From Burkholderiales bacterium (GTDB lineage Bacteria > Pseudomonadota > Gammaproteobacteria > Burkholderiales > Burkholderiaceae_E): 64,000 nt of DNA. Each line of letters begins with the position of its first letter. Positions within the stretch are counted from its first letter, which is position 1. Below, in pieces: positions 41,058 through 52,468 of this stretch. The translations under genes and the position numbers were made by a program. Below the pieces are notes generated by a model that was not told where the DNA came from, searched no databases, and saw only the letters and a list, made by a program, of their open reading frames with translations. The stretch covers positions 17,840-81,839 of the forward strand of contig QEVL01000018.1 in assembly GCA_003577305.1 (NCBI GenBank), given 5' to 3'.

Positions 41058-41966
41058 TCAAGGAGCGTGCGCATCACCTTGCGGTTGGAACAACTCCCGG
41101 GCTCGCTGCACGAACCGCTTCGTCGGTTCCGAGGGCTCGCTCTGCCGGCGCAGCAGGTAGGTCGTCAGCGTGGGCGTGATGCCCGCCAGCGGGCGTATCG
41201 CAATGTCGGGCCGCTGCCAAGTCTGCACCTGTGCGCCGATGGCAAAGCCGATACCATAACCGGCTCCCACCAGCGTGAGCATCACGCCAAGGCTCGTCAC
41301 GTGGTCGGCCACCTTGGGCGTTATGGCTGCGCCGTCGAGCAGTGCCTGAATCTGGTCATGGCAGCCTGACGCCGCATCCGGGTGACACAGCACCAGCGGA
41401 AACTTCAAGGCGTCTTCCAACTTGACCTGTGCATACGCGAGCAGCGGATGGCGTGTCGGCACGATCACCGATAGCGGATCGCTCCAGGCAGGCTCGGCGC
41501 TCAGCCCTCCGTTGACCGCATCCGACAGGGCGAAGCCGACATCCAGCAGGTCGTCGTGCAGGCCCTTGAGCTGCCGCGAGAACGGCAGCTCAAAGACCCG
41601 AATCCCCAATTCAGGTTCTTCCTCGCGGCTGCGCGCCAGTAATGAGGCGATGCGTGGCTGGGCAAGGCTGTCGCAGATGGCGATGCGCAAATAGCTCTGG
41701 TAGCCCTGCGCTGCAGCCTTGGTAGCTTGAACCGCTTGGTCCACGGTTGCCAACACGCGCCGAGCTTCGCCCAGCAGCACTTGGCCGGCCCAAGTCAGCC
41801 GCGTCTGCCGGGCACTGCGGTCGAACAATGAGACGCCCAGCAGACGTTCGAGGTCGCGCATTGCCCGCGATACGGGAGATTGCTCGATGCCGAGGCGGTC
41901 GGCCGCACGGGCGAGATGCAGCTCTTCTGCGACAGCGACGAAATAGCGGAGCAATCTAAGTGTCAA
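41058..41966 (-). CDS. LysR-family transcriptional regulator (conjugative-element type)
   Basis: A 302-residue LTTR. The N-terminal winged HTH has LRLLRYFVAVAEELHLARAADRLGIEQSPVSRAM. The effector domain follows (LRIAICDSLAQPRIASLL ... IVPTRHPLLAY). From memory it resembles the LysR regulators called TraR in Tn4371-type integrative elements. The start is TTG with only a weak GGA upstream, and the first residues match the family start. It sits at the left edge of an accessory segment next to an insertion-sequence scar, so it is probably a leftover of an integrative element. Confidence 0.85.
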   Translation of the reverse strand: MTLRLLRYFVAVAEELHLARAADRLGIEQSPVSRAMRDLERLLGVSLFDRSARQTRLTWAGQVLLGEARRVLATVDQAVQATKAAAQGYQSYLRIAICDSLAQPRIASLLARSREEEPELGIRVFELPFSRQLKGLHDDLLDVGFALSDAVNGGLSAEPAWSDPLSVIVPTRHPLLAYAQVKLEDALKFPLVLCHPDAASGCHDQIQALLDGAAITPKVADHVTSLGVMLTLVGAGYGIGFAIGAQVQTWQRPDIAIRPLAGITPTLTTYLLRRQSEPSEPTKRFVQRARELFQPQGDAHAP

Positions 41967-42041
41967 GCGACATCCAGAACTGACGCCCCGACGACATCGA
42001 GTGCTGCCCCGCGGTTGATGATCAGTTGATCGTCGATGTCG

Positions 42042-42264
42042 TTAGCGCGCTGGCCTGTTGAACCAGGCCAGCGCGCCGTTCGTGCGCAGCCGGTAGCTGG
42101 CGCCGCGGATCGTGACGACGTGGCTGTGATGCAGCAGTCGATCGGGATCGCGGTAGCGATGTCGGCATCCTCGAACACGTCCCCCACTCGGTCACCGGGC
42201 GGTTGCCGGTCACCAGCATCCAGCCCCGCCGTTAGCAACGGCTCACGAGCTGGAAGAACAAGTG
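42042..42264 (-). mobile_element. IS21-family istB remnant
   Basis: Read leftward, pieces in different frames match the C-terminal part of the IstB helper ATPase: HLFFQLVSR, then a stop, MLVTGNRPVTEWG with DVFEDADIATAI, then in another frame DRLLHHSHVVTIRGASYRLR and a terminal RPAR-TAA. IstA, terminal repeats and the Walker region are absent. It directly abuts the decayed tolC-like gene, as expected from an insertion followed by deletion. Confidence 0.75.
42045..42076. repeat. Perfect inverted repeat at the end of the istB remnant
   Basis: Arms of 13 bp (GCGCGCTGGCCTG / CAGGCCAGCGCGC) flank a six-base loop TTGAAC. No T-run follows on either side. It covers the last codons of the istB remnant and may be a terminator or a recombination scar. 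Confidence 0.6.
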
Positions 42265-42850
42265 CGATGGACTGCAAGGTGACGGCTTCACCCTCGAGGA
42301 CCGGCGGCACTTCGACTCCGGTGATCGCTCGAAGGCTCACTTCCTGCGCCTGCACAAGCGCCTGTGCCTGCACAGCCCGGCCTCGGCCGCGAGGCGCTCG
42401 TCGCGCGCGAGGTCGCGGGCGGTTCGCGCGACAGCCAGCGCCCACCATCGCATGCACACTTCGCCCGCAAGCATCAGAAGCGACAGCGAGCGTTGCGCAT
42501 GCACCTGTTCCTACAGACTTCGCGCTTCGGCGTGACGTGCCGCCCGCTGCCCCGGCAACCCATAGCGGAACGCCCAGCTCCATTTCCCGTTTCTGCGCGC
42601 CCTCGTCGCAATGGAAGCGGTCCGCCTGCGCCGAAAGACTCGCCGCGAGCTCACCGGGCGTGAGACAGTCGGGCAGGTCGATGCTAGCGAGCGCTTCGTC
42701 TTGGCGCACTTCAAGGGTCGAAGCGAGCAGGTTACGCAACCAAGCCTGCTCGATCGCGCCGGCAAGCGACTGCGCGCGAGCGCCCGGGGACCAAGCCACC
42801 AGCGAGAGCGTCAGCTCCAGGTTCGTTGCCGCCATTCGTGGAAATCGCAT
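42265..42850 (-). pseudogene. Decayed tolC/cusC-like outer-membrane efflux gene
   Basis: Read leftward it matches the intact TolC-family gene at 53289 along its length: AQSLAGAIEQAWLRN versus AQGLSDAFERAWARY, GAQKREMELGVPLW versus GAEKWEIEVGVPLW, and ITGVEVPPVL versus LTGIEPPSVL. Frame changes occur after GVPLW and the 3' third is replaced by istB sequence. It is divergent from a response regulator, just as the intact copy is. This is a dead duplicate of the efflux operon's first gene. Confidence 0.82.
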
Positions 42851-42895
42851 GGCGCGATGTTGGCCACGGGCAGCCGACAACGGCCTGACCGCAGT

Positions 42896-42944
42896 ATTAC
42901 ATCTTCGTAATCACGCGCCGAACCCGTGCAGCAGGCTGCACAAT
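42896..42944 (+). promoter_or_regulatory. Metal-responsive operator and promoter of the cop/cus-type two-component genes
   Basis: The dyad ATTAC-ATCTTC-GTAAT (42896-42911) matches the heavy-metal regulator box type. CACAAT (42939-42944) follows after exactly 27 bases. The second regulator gene has the same dyad, the same 27-base spacing and the same CACAAT hexamer. Autoregulation by the response regulator is likely. Confidence 0.7.
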
Positions 42945-42979
42945 TGGCTGCAATCGGGGAATCGGACCTGAGGGAGGAA

Positions 42980-43663
42980 ATGGTGAAGATCCTCATCGTC
43001 GAGGACGAACGAAAGACGGGCGACTATCTGCGGCAGGGACTCAGTGAAGCCGGATTCGTAGCGGACTTGGCCCGCGACGGCATCGACGGTGCGCATCTGG
43101 CGACGCAAAACGACTACGACCTCGTTGTGCTCGACGTGATGCTGCCCGGAATGGACGGCTGGGAGGTGCTCAGGCGCATCCGCGCGCAGGGCCGGTCAAT
43201 GCCCGTACTGTTTCTCACCGCCCGCGACCAGGTGGACGATCGCGTCAAAGGCCTGGAACTCGGCGCTGACGATTACCTCGTCAAGCCCTTCGCATTTTCA
43301 GAATTGCTTGCGCGCGTGCGGACGCTGCTGCGACGCGGGCTCGGGCGCGAGCAACAGCGATTGCAGGTCGCCGATCTCGAGCTCGACCTGCTGCGGCGCA
43401 GAGTGGTTCGAGCGGGCAAGCGTATCGATCTCACCGCGAAGGAATTCGCGCTGCTCGAGCTGCTGCTGCGCCGTCAGGGCGAAGTCCTGCCGCGCTCGCT
43501 CATCGCCTCGCAGGTCTGGGACATGAACTTCGACAGCGACACGAACGTGATCGAGGTGGCGGTACGCCGCCTGCGTGCGAAGGTCGACGACGACTTCGAG
43601 CCGAAGCTGATCCACACTGTGCGTGGCACGGGCTACGTGATCGAGGCGCCGGAGCAAACCTGA
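42980..43663 (+). CDS. Heavy-metal response regulator (CusR/CopR/IrlR type), copy 1
   Basis: A 227-residue OmpR-family regulator. The receiver has phospho-acceptor Asp in [43 protein letters not shown]. The winged helix has [49 protein letters not shown], the copper/silver regulator signature. GGAGG lies right before the ATG, and a GTG one codon on is also possible. It is coupled to its kinase (TGATG) and divergent from the decayed tolC-like gene. Copy 2 lies at 52469-53149. Confidence 0.95.
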   Translation: MVKILIVEDERKTGDYLRQGLSEAGFVADLARDGIDGAHLATQNDYDLVVLDVMLPGMDGWEVLRRIRAQGRSMPVLFLTARDQVDDRVKGLELGADDYLVKPFAFSELLARVRTLLRRGLGREQQRLQVADLELDLLRRRVVRAGKRIDLTAKEFALLELLLRRQGEVLPRSLIASQVWDMNFDSDTNVIEVAVRRLRAKVDDDFEPKLIHTVRGTGYVIEAPEQT

Positions 43664-45060
43664 TGCGAAAACGGCGATCGATCACGTTCCTGCTCACGCT
43701 GTATTTCTCGATCGCTTCGACCGCGGTTCTCCTCTTCGGAGGCTACTTCGTCGGGCGGCTGGTCGACGCACACCTGATGGAGCAGGACCAGGCCGTGCTC
43801 GAAGGAAAACTGGAGCTCGTGCGCAACGTGCTCTCGAAGGTGCGCACCGAAAGCGAGCTCGTCGCAGTGCACGACAAATTGGCCGAAGCGCTCGTCGGGC
43901 ACCACGACCTGTTCGTTGCTGTCGTCGCGCCTGATGGCAGGAGGCTCTACAGGTCCGAAGGCTTCGGGCTCGCAAACGGGCCAGCGTGGTCGGTTCCGTC
44001 GGCCGATGCACCGCAGGCCGCCGAAGCGAGTATGCGAGAGCACGAAGGCCGACTGTTTCGCTTCATCTCGATGACCGCGGACACCGGAATCGAGGGCGCG
44101 CAGCCGGCGGGGATCGTCGTCGCACTCGACATCGATTTCCATCGCCAGTTCATGACCGACTTCCGCAACAGCCTGTGGGTGAGTGTCGCGGTTGGCATCG
44201 CGCTGTCCGCGCTGCTGGGCTGGTTCTCGGCGCGTCGGGGCCTCGCGCCCGCGCGCAAGGCGCTGAATCTGATGCAGCGCGTCTCCGCCGATCGGCTCGG
44301 CGAGCGCTTGCCGCCTGAATCGATGCCATCGGAGCTCGCTCCGCTCGCCGCGGCCTTCAACGACATGCTGGCGCGGCTCGAGGATTCGTTCCGGCGCCTG
44401 TCGGACTTCTCGTCGGATCTCGCACACGAGCTGCGCACGCCGGTCAGCAACCTGATGACGCAGACGCAGGTTGCACTCGCCCGTGCGCGCACCGCCGACG
44501 AATACCGCGAGATCCTGTACTCGAACCTTGAGGAGTACGAACGGCTCTCGCAGATGACCTCCGACATGCTGTTCCTGGCCAAAGCCGACAACGGATTGAT
44601 TACCACGCGAACCGAGAGCGTCGATCTGGCTTCTGAGGTCGAGCGCCTGTTTGCGTTCTACGAGGCGCTGGCCGAGGAGCGCGGCGTGCGGCTCGTACTC
44701 ACCGGCGAGGGACGCGCACGCGCCGACCGCGACATGCTGCGGCGCGCGGTGAGCAACCTGTTATCGAACGCGATCCGGCACACCCCCCGCGACGGGGAGA
44801 TTCGCGTGACGGTCGGCGCAGGTCGTGCCGGGCAGACCGAGTTGAGCGTCGAGAACCCCGGGCTGCCGATCGCGCCCGAACACCTGCCCCGGCTGTTCGA
44901 CCGCTTCTATCGGGTCGATGCCTCGCGCCGGAAGGAGGGCGAGGGAGCGGGCCTCGGCCTCGCAATCGCGAAATCGATCGTCGAGGCCCACGGCGGATCG
45001 ATCTCGGCGTCCAGCATGGAAGGGACGTTCCGCTTCGCGTTCACCGTGCCCGCCGCCTGA
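43663..45060 (+). CDS. Heavy-metal sensor histidine kinase (CusS/CopS type)
   Basis: A 465-residue membrane kinase. It has a first TM (about 10-30), a periplasmic sensor domain, a second TM (about 170-190), and HAMP (ARRGLAPARKALNLMQRVSADRLGERLPP). HisKA has SSDLAHELRTPVSNLMTQTQVAL, and HATPase has NLLSNAIRHTP and GAGLGLAIAKSIVEAHGG. Length and HAMP sequence match CusS-like copper/silver sensors. It is the only complete metal sensor kinase in the island and may serve both regulator copies (inference). Confidence 0.94.
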   Translation: MRKRRSITFLLTLYFSIASTAVLLFGGYFVGRLVDAHLMEQDQAVLEGKLELVRNVLSKVRTESELVAVHDKLAEALVGHHDLFVAVVAPDGRRLYRSEGFGLANGPAWSVPSADAPQAAEASMREHEGRLFRFISMTADTGIEGAQPAGIVVALDIDFHRQFMTDFRNSLWVSVAVGIALSALLGWFSARRGLAPARKALNLMQRVSADRLGERLPPESMPSELAPLAAAFNDMLARLEDSFRRLSDFSSDLAHELRTPVSNLMTQTQVALARARTADEYREILYSNLEEYERLSQMTSDMLFLAKADNGLITTRTESVDLASEVERLFAFYEALAEERGVRLVLTGEGRARADRDMLRRAVSNLLSNAIRHTPRDGEIRVTVGAGRAGQTELSVENPGLPIAPEHLPRLFDRFYRVDASRRKEGEGAGLGLAIAKSIVEAHGGSISASSMEGTFRFAFTVPAA

Positions 45061-45273
45061 GCGCATGGAGCGCCCGAACTTCGTCAGCGCAGTCGAGACC
45101 CGATCTGCCGCGCCCGTTGAATCGGAAACAGGCGCGGAGCATAGTATTCGCCTCACCAGACCGAGGGCGTCCGCGCAGCGGGATCATTGCGCGCTTCGAA
45201 CCACGGTGCAGCTACTCTGTCGACGAAGCCGCACTGCCGTTCGACGCGCTCGAGAGCATAGGAGAGGCGGATC

Positions 45274-45912
45274 GTGAACATTGCATTGATCGGCGCAAGC
45301 GGTTATGTCGGTTCGGCGCTGCGAAACGAGGCCCTGGCGCGCGGTCACAAGGTCACGGCCCTCGTTTCCCAGCCCGTCAAGCTCAAAGCGCAGGACAATC
45401 TCAGCGTGGTCAAGGCCGACGTGCTCGACGAGGCAGCGCTGGCCGGCTTGCTGCGAGGTCACGGCGCTGTCCTGAGCGCGTTCAGCGGGCAGGCGCAAGC
45501 CGACGTTCTCGGCTACTACCTGCGCGGCTTCCGCTCGATCATCGCCGCGGTGAAGAACTCCGGTGTGCCACGCCTGCTGATGGTGGGCGGTGCGGGCAGC
45601 CTCGAAGCGGCGCCAGGCGTGCTGGTGATCGACACGCCGCAGTTCCCGGAGGCGTGGAAGGCGACCGCCGAGGGCGCGCGGCAAGCGCTGGAGTTGCTGA
45701 GGCAGGAGCGCACGCTCGACTGGACCATGCTCAGTCCCTCGGCGATGCTCGAACCAGACAAGCGGACCGGTCAGTTCCGACTCGGCGACGACCGACTACT
45801 GGTAGACGCGAACGGCGAGAGTCGCATCTCGCTGGAGGACTACGCGGTGGCGATGATCGACGAACTCGAGAAGCCGGCACATTCGCGACGGCGTTTCACG
45901 GTCGGGTACTGA
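45274..45912 (+). CDS. NAD(P)-binding epimerase/NmrA-like oxidoreductase
   Basis: A 212-residue Rossmann-fold protein with nucleotide-binding MNIALIGASGYVGSALRNEAL and mid-motif LLMVGGAGSLEAAPGV. It resembles the YwnB/YeeZ-like NAD(P)H-binding group. The GTG start has GGAG about 10 bases upstream. It sits between the sensor kinase and the convergent copper operon. Role in metal stress is unclear, possibly redox repair. The 213 bases upstream hold nothing recognisable. Confidence 0.85.
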   Translation: MNIALIGASGYVGSALRNEALARGHKVTALVSQPVKLKAQDNLSVVKADVLDEAALAGLLRGHGAVLSAFSGQAQADVLGYYLRGFRSIIAAVKNSGVPRLLMVGGAGSLEAAPGVLVIDTPQFPEAWKATAEGARQALELLRQERTLDWTMLSPSAMLEPDKRTGQFRLGDDRLLVDANGESRISLEDYAVAMIDELEKPAHSRRRFTVGY

Positions 45913-45915
45913 GCT

Positions 45916-46386
45916 TCAGCGTCCGCGCGCTGCCCGCTCGCGCTCTTCGTGGCGCCGCTGCACGTCCGCGGGCCACGTCGAACGAATGTACGCGAGCACG
46001 GCACGGATCTCGGGGTCGGAAAGCGTGCCACCGAACGCCGGCATATCGCTCTCGTAGCCCGCGGGCGCGTATTTTTCGACACCGTCCTTCACGATCCCGA
46101 ACAGCACATCCGACGGATGGTGCCAGGTATGACCGGTCGCGTCGTGCGGCGGCGCCGGCATGCGCCCCGAAGGCAGGCGCTTCATCCAGTCGGGCTGGCC
46201 TTCGAGATTCGCGCCGTGGCAACTCGCGCAGTACCGGTCGTACAGCGTACGGCCCTGCCCAAGAACGGCAGCATCGTTCGTCTCGATCCACTTCCCCCGC
46301 GGCGAAAGCGCGATCTGTTGCCATCCCAGCGCCACGCTCGCCGCGATCGCGAGTGCGGCGAGCGAAATCCAGATCCAACGCGTCAT
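45916..46386 (-). CDS. Membrane-anchored monohaem cytochrome c
   Basis: A 156-residue protein with an N-terminal hydrophobic anchor (WIWISLAALAIAASVALGW), then a class I cytochrome c domain. Haem attaches at CASCH, with the axial Met likely in ESDMPAFGG. It is the last gene of the leftward copper operon, 8 bases after the ATPase stop. Close association with CopA oxidase and copper ATPase suggests it takes electrons from Cu(I) oxidation or passes them to an oxidase (inference). Confidence 0.9.
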   Translation of the reverse strand: MTRWIWISLAALAIAASVALGWQQIALSPRGKWIETNDAAVLGQGRTLYDRYCASCHGANLEGQPDWMKRLPSGRMPAPPHDATGHTWHHPSDVLFGIVKDGVEKYAPAGYESDMPAFGGTLSDPEIRAVLAYIRSTWPADVQRRHEERERAARGR

Positions 46387-46394
46387 TCCGTTCC

Positions 46395-48704
<2,310 letters not shown>

Positions 48705-48745
48705 GTAGTCGCTCCCTTTCGCTGTACGATCTTTCCGAATTACGC

Positions 48746-49414
48746 TCACTCCACCTGCACTTTGCCGACCATTCCCGCCTCGAAGTGCCCGGGTACGAGG
48801 CAGGCGAAGTCGACCGTTCCCGGCCGCTCGAACTGCCAGACCACGGCGCCGATCTGACGGGGCGCCAGCGTGATCGAGTTTGGCTCCTCGTGCTTCATCT
48901 CGGGCATGCGGCGCATCATTTCGGCATGCTCGCGAAGCTCGTCCATCGAGCCGATCACGAACTCGTGCGGGACCTTGCCGGTGTTCTTCAGGAAGAAGCG
49001 TACGGTCTCGCCCGCTTTCACGGTGATCCGGTCGGGCGTGAAACGCATTGTGTCGTTCATTGTCATGTCGATGACCCGGTTGACTTTCGCGGGATCCCCG
49101 GGCTGCCCGTTCACCGCAGCATGCGGGTGATCCTGCGCCGCATCGCCGGCGTGCATTCGGTGTTCGGAGTGCTGGTGTTGCCCCAGAGCGCGCTGCCCGC
49201 GCTGCTGCGACTGCTGGCCCTGGCGATCGTGCTGCCCGCGCTCCGACTGCTGCCCCTCGTGCTGTCCATGCTGCATGTGCTGCATCGGCTGCCCAGGTTG
49301 CAGGTGTTGCCCGTGACCTCCGGAATGCTGCCCGGCCGCGAACGCGGCAGCGGACATGACCATTGCAGGCGCCGCCGCAGCAACGAGGGAGAAGAGAAGA
49401 CTTCTATTTGTCAT
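48746..49414 (-). CDS. Periplasmic cupredoxin with His/Gln/Met-rich linker (CopI-like)
   Basis: A 222-residue exported protein: signal peptide ([26 protein letters not shown]), then a long His/Gln/Gly/Met-rich low-complexity region (about 28-100), then a cupredoxin domain. Type 1 copper ligands fit His in VPHEF, Cys in FACLVPGH, the following His, and Met in EAGMVG. CopI-type proteins protect against copper in the periplasm. It lies between copB and the ATPase in the operon. Confidence 0.88.
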   Translation of the reverse strand: MTNRSLLFSLVAAAAPAMVMSAAAFAAGQHSGGHGQHLQPGQPMQHMQHGQHEGQQSERGQHDRQGQQSQQRGQRALGQHQHSEHRMHAGDAAQDHPHAAVNGQPGDPAKVNRVIDMTMNDTMRFTPDRITVKAGETVRFFLKNTGKVPHEFVIGSMDELREHAEMMRRMPEMKHEEPNSITLAPRQIGAVVWQFERPGTVDFACLVPGHFEAGMVGKVQVE

Positions 49415-49455
49415 CGTCCTGTGTCTGGAGTAGGGAATCGAAATGTGGTCGCCAT

Positions 49456-50445
49456 TCAGAACCAGAAGCGAACCCCGGCGACCAGACGCGTGTCGCTGCC
49501 CCGTCCGCCGGCCTCACGCAAGAGATCTTTCGTCTCGCCGTACCTGCTCACCCATTCGACGCCGATGTACGGCGCGAACTGGCGCGTGATCTCGTAGCGC
49601 AGCCGCAGCCCGGCAGCGACATCCGAAAGGCCGCTGCCGATCCCGCGATCCGGGTCGCTCTTTCCGTATGCGTTGAGCTCGATGCGAGGCTGCAGGATCA
49701 GGCGTTGCGTGATCAGCAGTTCGTACTCGGCTTCGAAGCGCAGTGCGGTTCGTCCGCCGGCTCCCAGATAGGCGGCCGCGTCGAGTTCGAACCAGTACGG
49801 CGCAAGGCCCTGAATACCTACGGCGAGCCACTCGCGGTTCGGTCCTTCGCCGCTGTCGTAGCGAATGCCGAGCTGCGCATCCCAATAGGCTGCGAGTGCG
49901 TGGCCCCAAAGCAGTTCCGTGCGCGCGTGCTCCAGTTCGCCGCGCGATCGCTCGCCCTCGGCCTTCACGACCAGCCGGTCGTAGCTCGTGCCGAACCAGG
50001 CCTGCGCGTCAACGGCTGTGGCGTTGTCGTCCTCGCCATAGCTGCGCTCGAGCCGGTTCACCAGCAGCGCGCTGTAACGGTGCTCGTCGCCCAATCGCAG
50101 GCGCAAGCCGGGCTCCAGCGAGTACTTCCCTGAGCCGCGCACGAAACCATCGGAGTAGGCGTGCGGATCGCGTGCGTCCGGCGGCGGGGAGCCGCCCTGC
50201 ATCTGCATCTCGCCATGGTTTATTGCCGGCTGTTCTCCGGTCGCGGGCGCAGGCGCGACCGAGGGAGGATCGGAAGCCGTCGGCGCGGCCTCCGACGGAG
50301 GCGACGCGCGCTCCGACGGGGTCGTTGCGGCGCCATGGTGCGTTCCATGATCGGCTGCCCCAGCGGGAGCGCCCTGCGCGAACACGCTCCCGGACAGGAC
50401 CAGCACGGTCGCCGTTGCGGCGAGCAGAGTGGTTTTGTTCGTCAT
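49456..50445 (-). CDS. copB: Copper resistance outer-membrane protein CopB
   Basis: A 329-residue outer-membrane protein with signal peptide (MTNKTTLLAATATVLVLSGSVFA). A His/Met/Pro-rich N-terminal part (HGTHHGAA, NHGEMQMQGG) precedes a CopB/PcoB beta-barrel: FVRGSGKYSLEPGLRLRLGDE, LERSYGEDDNATAVDAQAWFG, and a C-terminal Phe (GVRFWF). It follows copA by 21 bases, the standard copAB order. It likely binds or exports copper at the outer membrane. Confidence 0.95.
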   Translation of the reverse strand: MTNKTTLLAATATVLVLSGSVFAQGAPAGAADHGTHHGAATTPSERASPPSEAAPTASDPPSVAPAPATGEQPAINHGEMQMQGGSPPPDARDPHAYSDGFVRGSGKYSLEPGLRLRLGDEHRYSALLVNRLERSYGEDDNATAVDAQAWFGTSYDRLVVKAEGERSRGELEHARTELLWGHALAAYWDAQLGIRYDSGEGPNREWLAVGIQGLAPYWFELDAAAYLGAGGRTALRFEAEYELLITQRLILQPRIELNAYGKSDPDRGIGSGLSDVAAGLRLRYEITRQFAPYIGVEWVSRYGETKDLLREAGGRGSDTRLVAGVRFWF

Positions 50446-50466
50446 TGTTCTGTTTCCGATCTCGAC

Positions 50467-52293
50467 TCAGGCCACGACGACTTCGCGGAACATTCCCATG
50501 TCCATGTGAAACGACAGATGGCAATGCCAGGCCCAGCGACCGAGGGCGTCAGCGGTCACGAGGAAGCTGATTCGTTGTGCGGACTGAACCGGGATGGTGT
50601 GCCGGCGCACCTGAAAACGGCCGTCCGGCGACTCGAGTTCGCTCCACATCCCGTGCATGTGCATCGGGTGCGTCATCATCGTGTCGTTGTGCAGGATGAC
50701 GCGTAGCCGCTCGCCGTAGCGGAAGCGAACCGGCGTGGATCGGCCGAACTCCAGTCCGTCGAACGACCAGGTGTAGCGCTCCATGTTCCCGGTGAGGTGC
50801 AGCTCGACCTCGCGTTCCGGTCCCCTCGGATCGATCGGCCCGCCGATCGTGTGTAGGTCGGCCAGCGTCAGGACGCGCCGGCCGGTGTCGCGCAGCCCGA
50901 CACCCGGGTCGTCGAGGTTCGTCCGCGGCATATCGACGCGCATGTCGGTGCTCGCACCGTACTCGGTGCTCGCGTGGTGCACCGCGGCCGAGGCCGGCGC
51001 TCGCGAATCGGTTCCGTGTGCGCCGTGGCTCATCGCGTTGCCTCGGTGCATCGCTGCGCCCTGGTCCATCGAGGCGCCATGGTTGCCGTGCTGCGTGTCC
51101 GCGGCCATGCCCGAGTCGTGGTCCATGCCGCCCATCATGTCGGCCATCGTCAGCCACTGCACCGGATCGAGCGCAGGCACCGGTGCAACGAGCCCCGGGC
51201 GGGATGCGAGCGTTCCGCGCGCATAGCCGGTTCGATCCATCGCCTGCGCGAAGATCGTATGAGCGTCCTGCGAGGGCTCGACGAGAACATCGTAGGTTTC
51301 ACCGGGTCCGAAGCGAAACTCGTCGACGGTGACCGGCTCGACATCGACTCCATCGGCCTGGACGACGGTCAGTTTCAGTCCCGGAATGCGCACGTCGTAG
51401 AACGTGTTCGCCGCGCCGTTGATGAAGCGCAGGCGCACGCGTTCGCCGGGTCGGAACAAGGCGGTCCAGTTGCCCGCGGGCGTAATGCCGTTGATCAGGT
51501 AGGTGAGCGCGTAGGTGGACAGATCGGCCAGATCGGTCGGATTCATCCGCATCTCGTTCCACATCTGCCGCTTGTCCAGGGCTGCACGCATCCCCTCGTG
51601 GGATACGTCGCGAAGGAAATCGACGACCGTGGGCTGGTTGAAGTTGTAGACGTCGCTCTGGACCTTGAGTTTCGCGAGCACGCGCATCGGATCCTCGTCG
51701 GTCCAGTCCGACAGCTGCACGACGTAGTCACGGTTCGCGCGGATCCGTTCGCCATCCGCCGGCTCGATGACGATCGCGCCGTACATGCCGGTCTGCTCCT
51801 GCATCCCGGAGTGCGAGTGGTACCAGTAGGTGCCGCCTTGCTGAACGCGGAACCGATACATGAAGGTCTCACCGGGCGCGATGCCTGGAAAGCTGATACC
51901 GGGCACTCCGTCCATTCGAAAAGGCAGCAGGATTCCGTGCCAGTGGATCGAGGTTGCTTGCGTGAGTCGGTTCGTGACACGAATCGTGATGGTGTCGCCC
52001 TCGCGCCAATACAACGTCGGCGCCGGAATCGAACCATTGATCGTGGTGGCGACGCGCGCAGTGCCGGTGAAGTTCACCGGCGATTCGGCAATGACGAGCT
52101 CGAACTCGGTCCCTCGTAGCACGGGTGCGGATCCCGTGGCTGCATTGCCGTTTTGCGACCATGCCCGGTCCGCAAGAGAAGCTGCGGACCCGAGGAGGAC
52201 GCCACTCGCAGCAAGGCCTTGTACGAAACGGCGACGCGAAGCGATCGGCAACGCAAGCGCCGATCCAACAGGTGGAAAGGAATGTCTCTTCAT
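50467..52293 (-). CDS. copA: Multicopper oxidase CopA (periplasmic)
   Basis: A 608-residue oxidase with a Tat signal (SRRRFVQGLAASGVLLGSAAS). Copper motifs: HWHGILLPFRMDGVPG, YWYHSHSGMQEQTGMYG, HPMHMHGMWSELE, and the C-terminal HCHLSFHMDMGMF. A Met/His-rich insert (MMGGMDHDSGM to MSHGAHG) is typical of copper-resistance CopA. The start MKRHSF was chosen for GGAGC at 9 bases; further upstream sequence contains the operator. It oxidises Cu(I) or binds excess copper in the periplasm. First structural gene of the operon. Confidence 0.96.
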   Translation of the reverse strand: MKRHSFPPVGSALALPIASRRRFVQGLAASGVLLGSAASLADRAWSQNGNAATGSAPVLRGTEFELVIAESPVNFTGTARVATTINGSIPAPTLYWREGDTITIRVTNRLTQATSIHWHGILLPFRMDGVPGISFPGIAPGETFMYRFRVQQGGTYWYHSHSGMQEQTGMYGAIVIEPADGERIRANRDYVVQLSDWTDEDPMRVLAKLKVQSDVYNFNQPTVVDFLRDVSHEGMRAALDKRQMWNEMRMNPTDLADLSTYALTYLINGITPAGNWTALFRPGERVRLRFINGAANTFYDVRIPGLKLTVVQADGVDVEPVTVDEFRFGPGETYDVLVEPSQDAHTIFAQAMDRTGYARGTLASRPGLVAPVPALDPVQWLTMADMMGGMDHDSGMAADTQHGNHGASMDQGAAMHRGNAMSHGAHGTDSRAPASAAVHHASTEYGASTDMRVDMPRTNLDDPGVGLRDTGRRVLTLADLHTIGGPIDPRGPEREVELHLTGNMERYTWSFDGLEFGRSTPVRFRYGERLRVILHNDTMMTHPMHMHGMWSELESPDGRFQVRRHTIPVQSAQRISFLVTADALGRWAWHCHLSFHMDMGMFREVVVA

Positions 52294-52404
52294 TTGGGCG
52301 AGCTCCATCCAAAGGCGGGAACGACGCGTCGCAGCCGCGGAGCGTCGCCCGCGTCTGAACGCAACATTCTGCGGCGCGCTACCCGTCGCGAAGATGGCGA
52401 GCGG

Positions 52405-52420
52405 ATTACAGGCGCGTAAC
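52405..52420 (-). promoter_or_regulatory. Operator of the copA operon
   Basis: ATTAC-AGGCGC-GTAAC differs in one base from the ATTAC-N6-GTAAT dyads before the two regulator genes. It lies 112 bases upstream of copA, in the gap after the second regulator. It probably binds the same phosphorylated regulator. Confidence 0.6.
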
Positions 52421-52468
52421 CTCCCGGTCATCGCCGCGACGCGGCCTCGGGGAACTCGCGAGGCCGCT

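Noticed and set aside
45061..45273. Short open frame between sensor kinase and the NAD(P)-binding gene
   Set aside because: No ribosome site of note, no motif and low-complexity Arg-rich translation.
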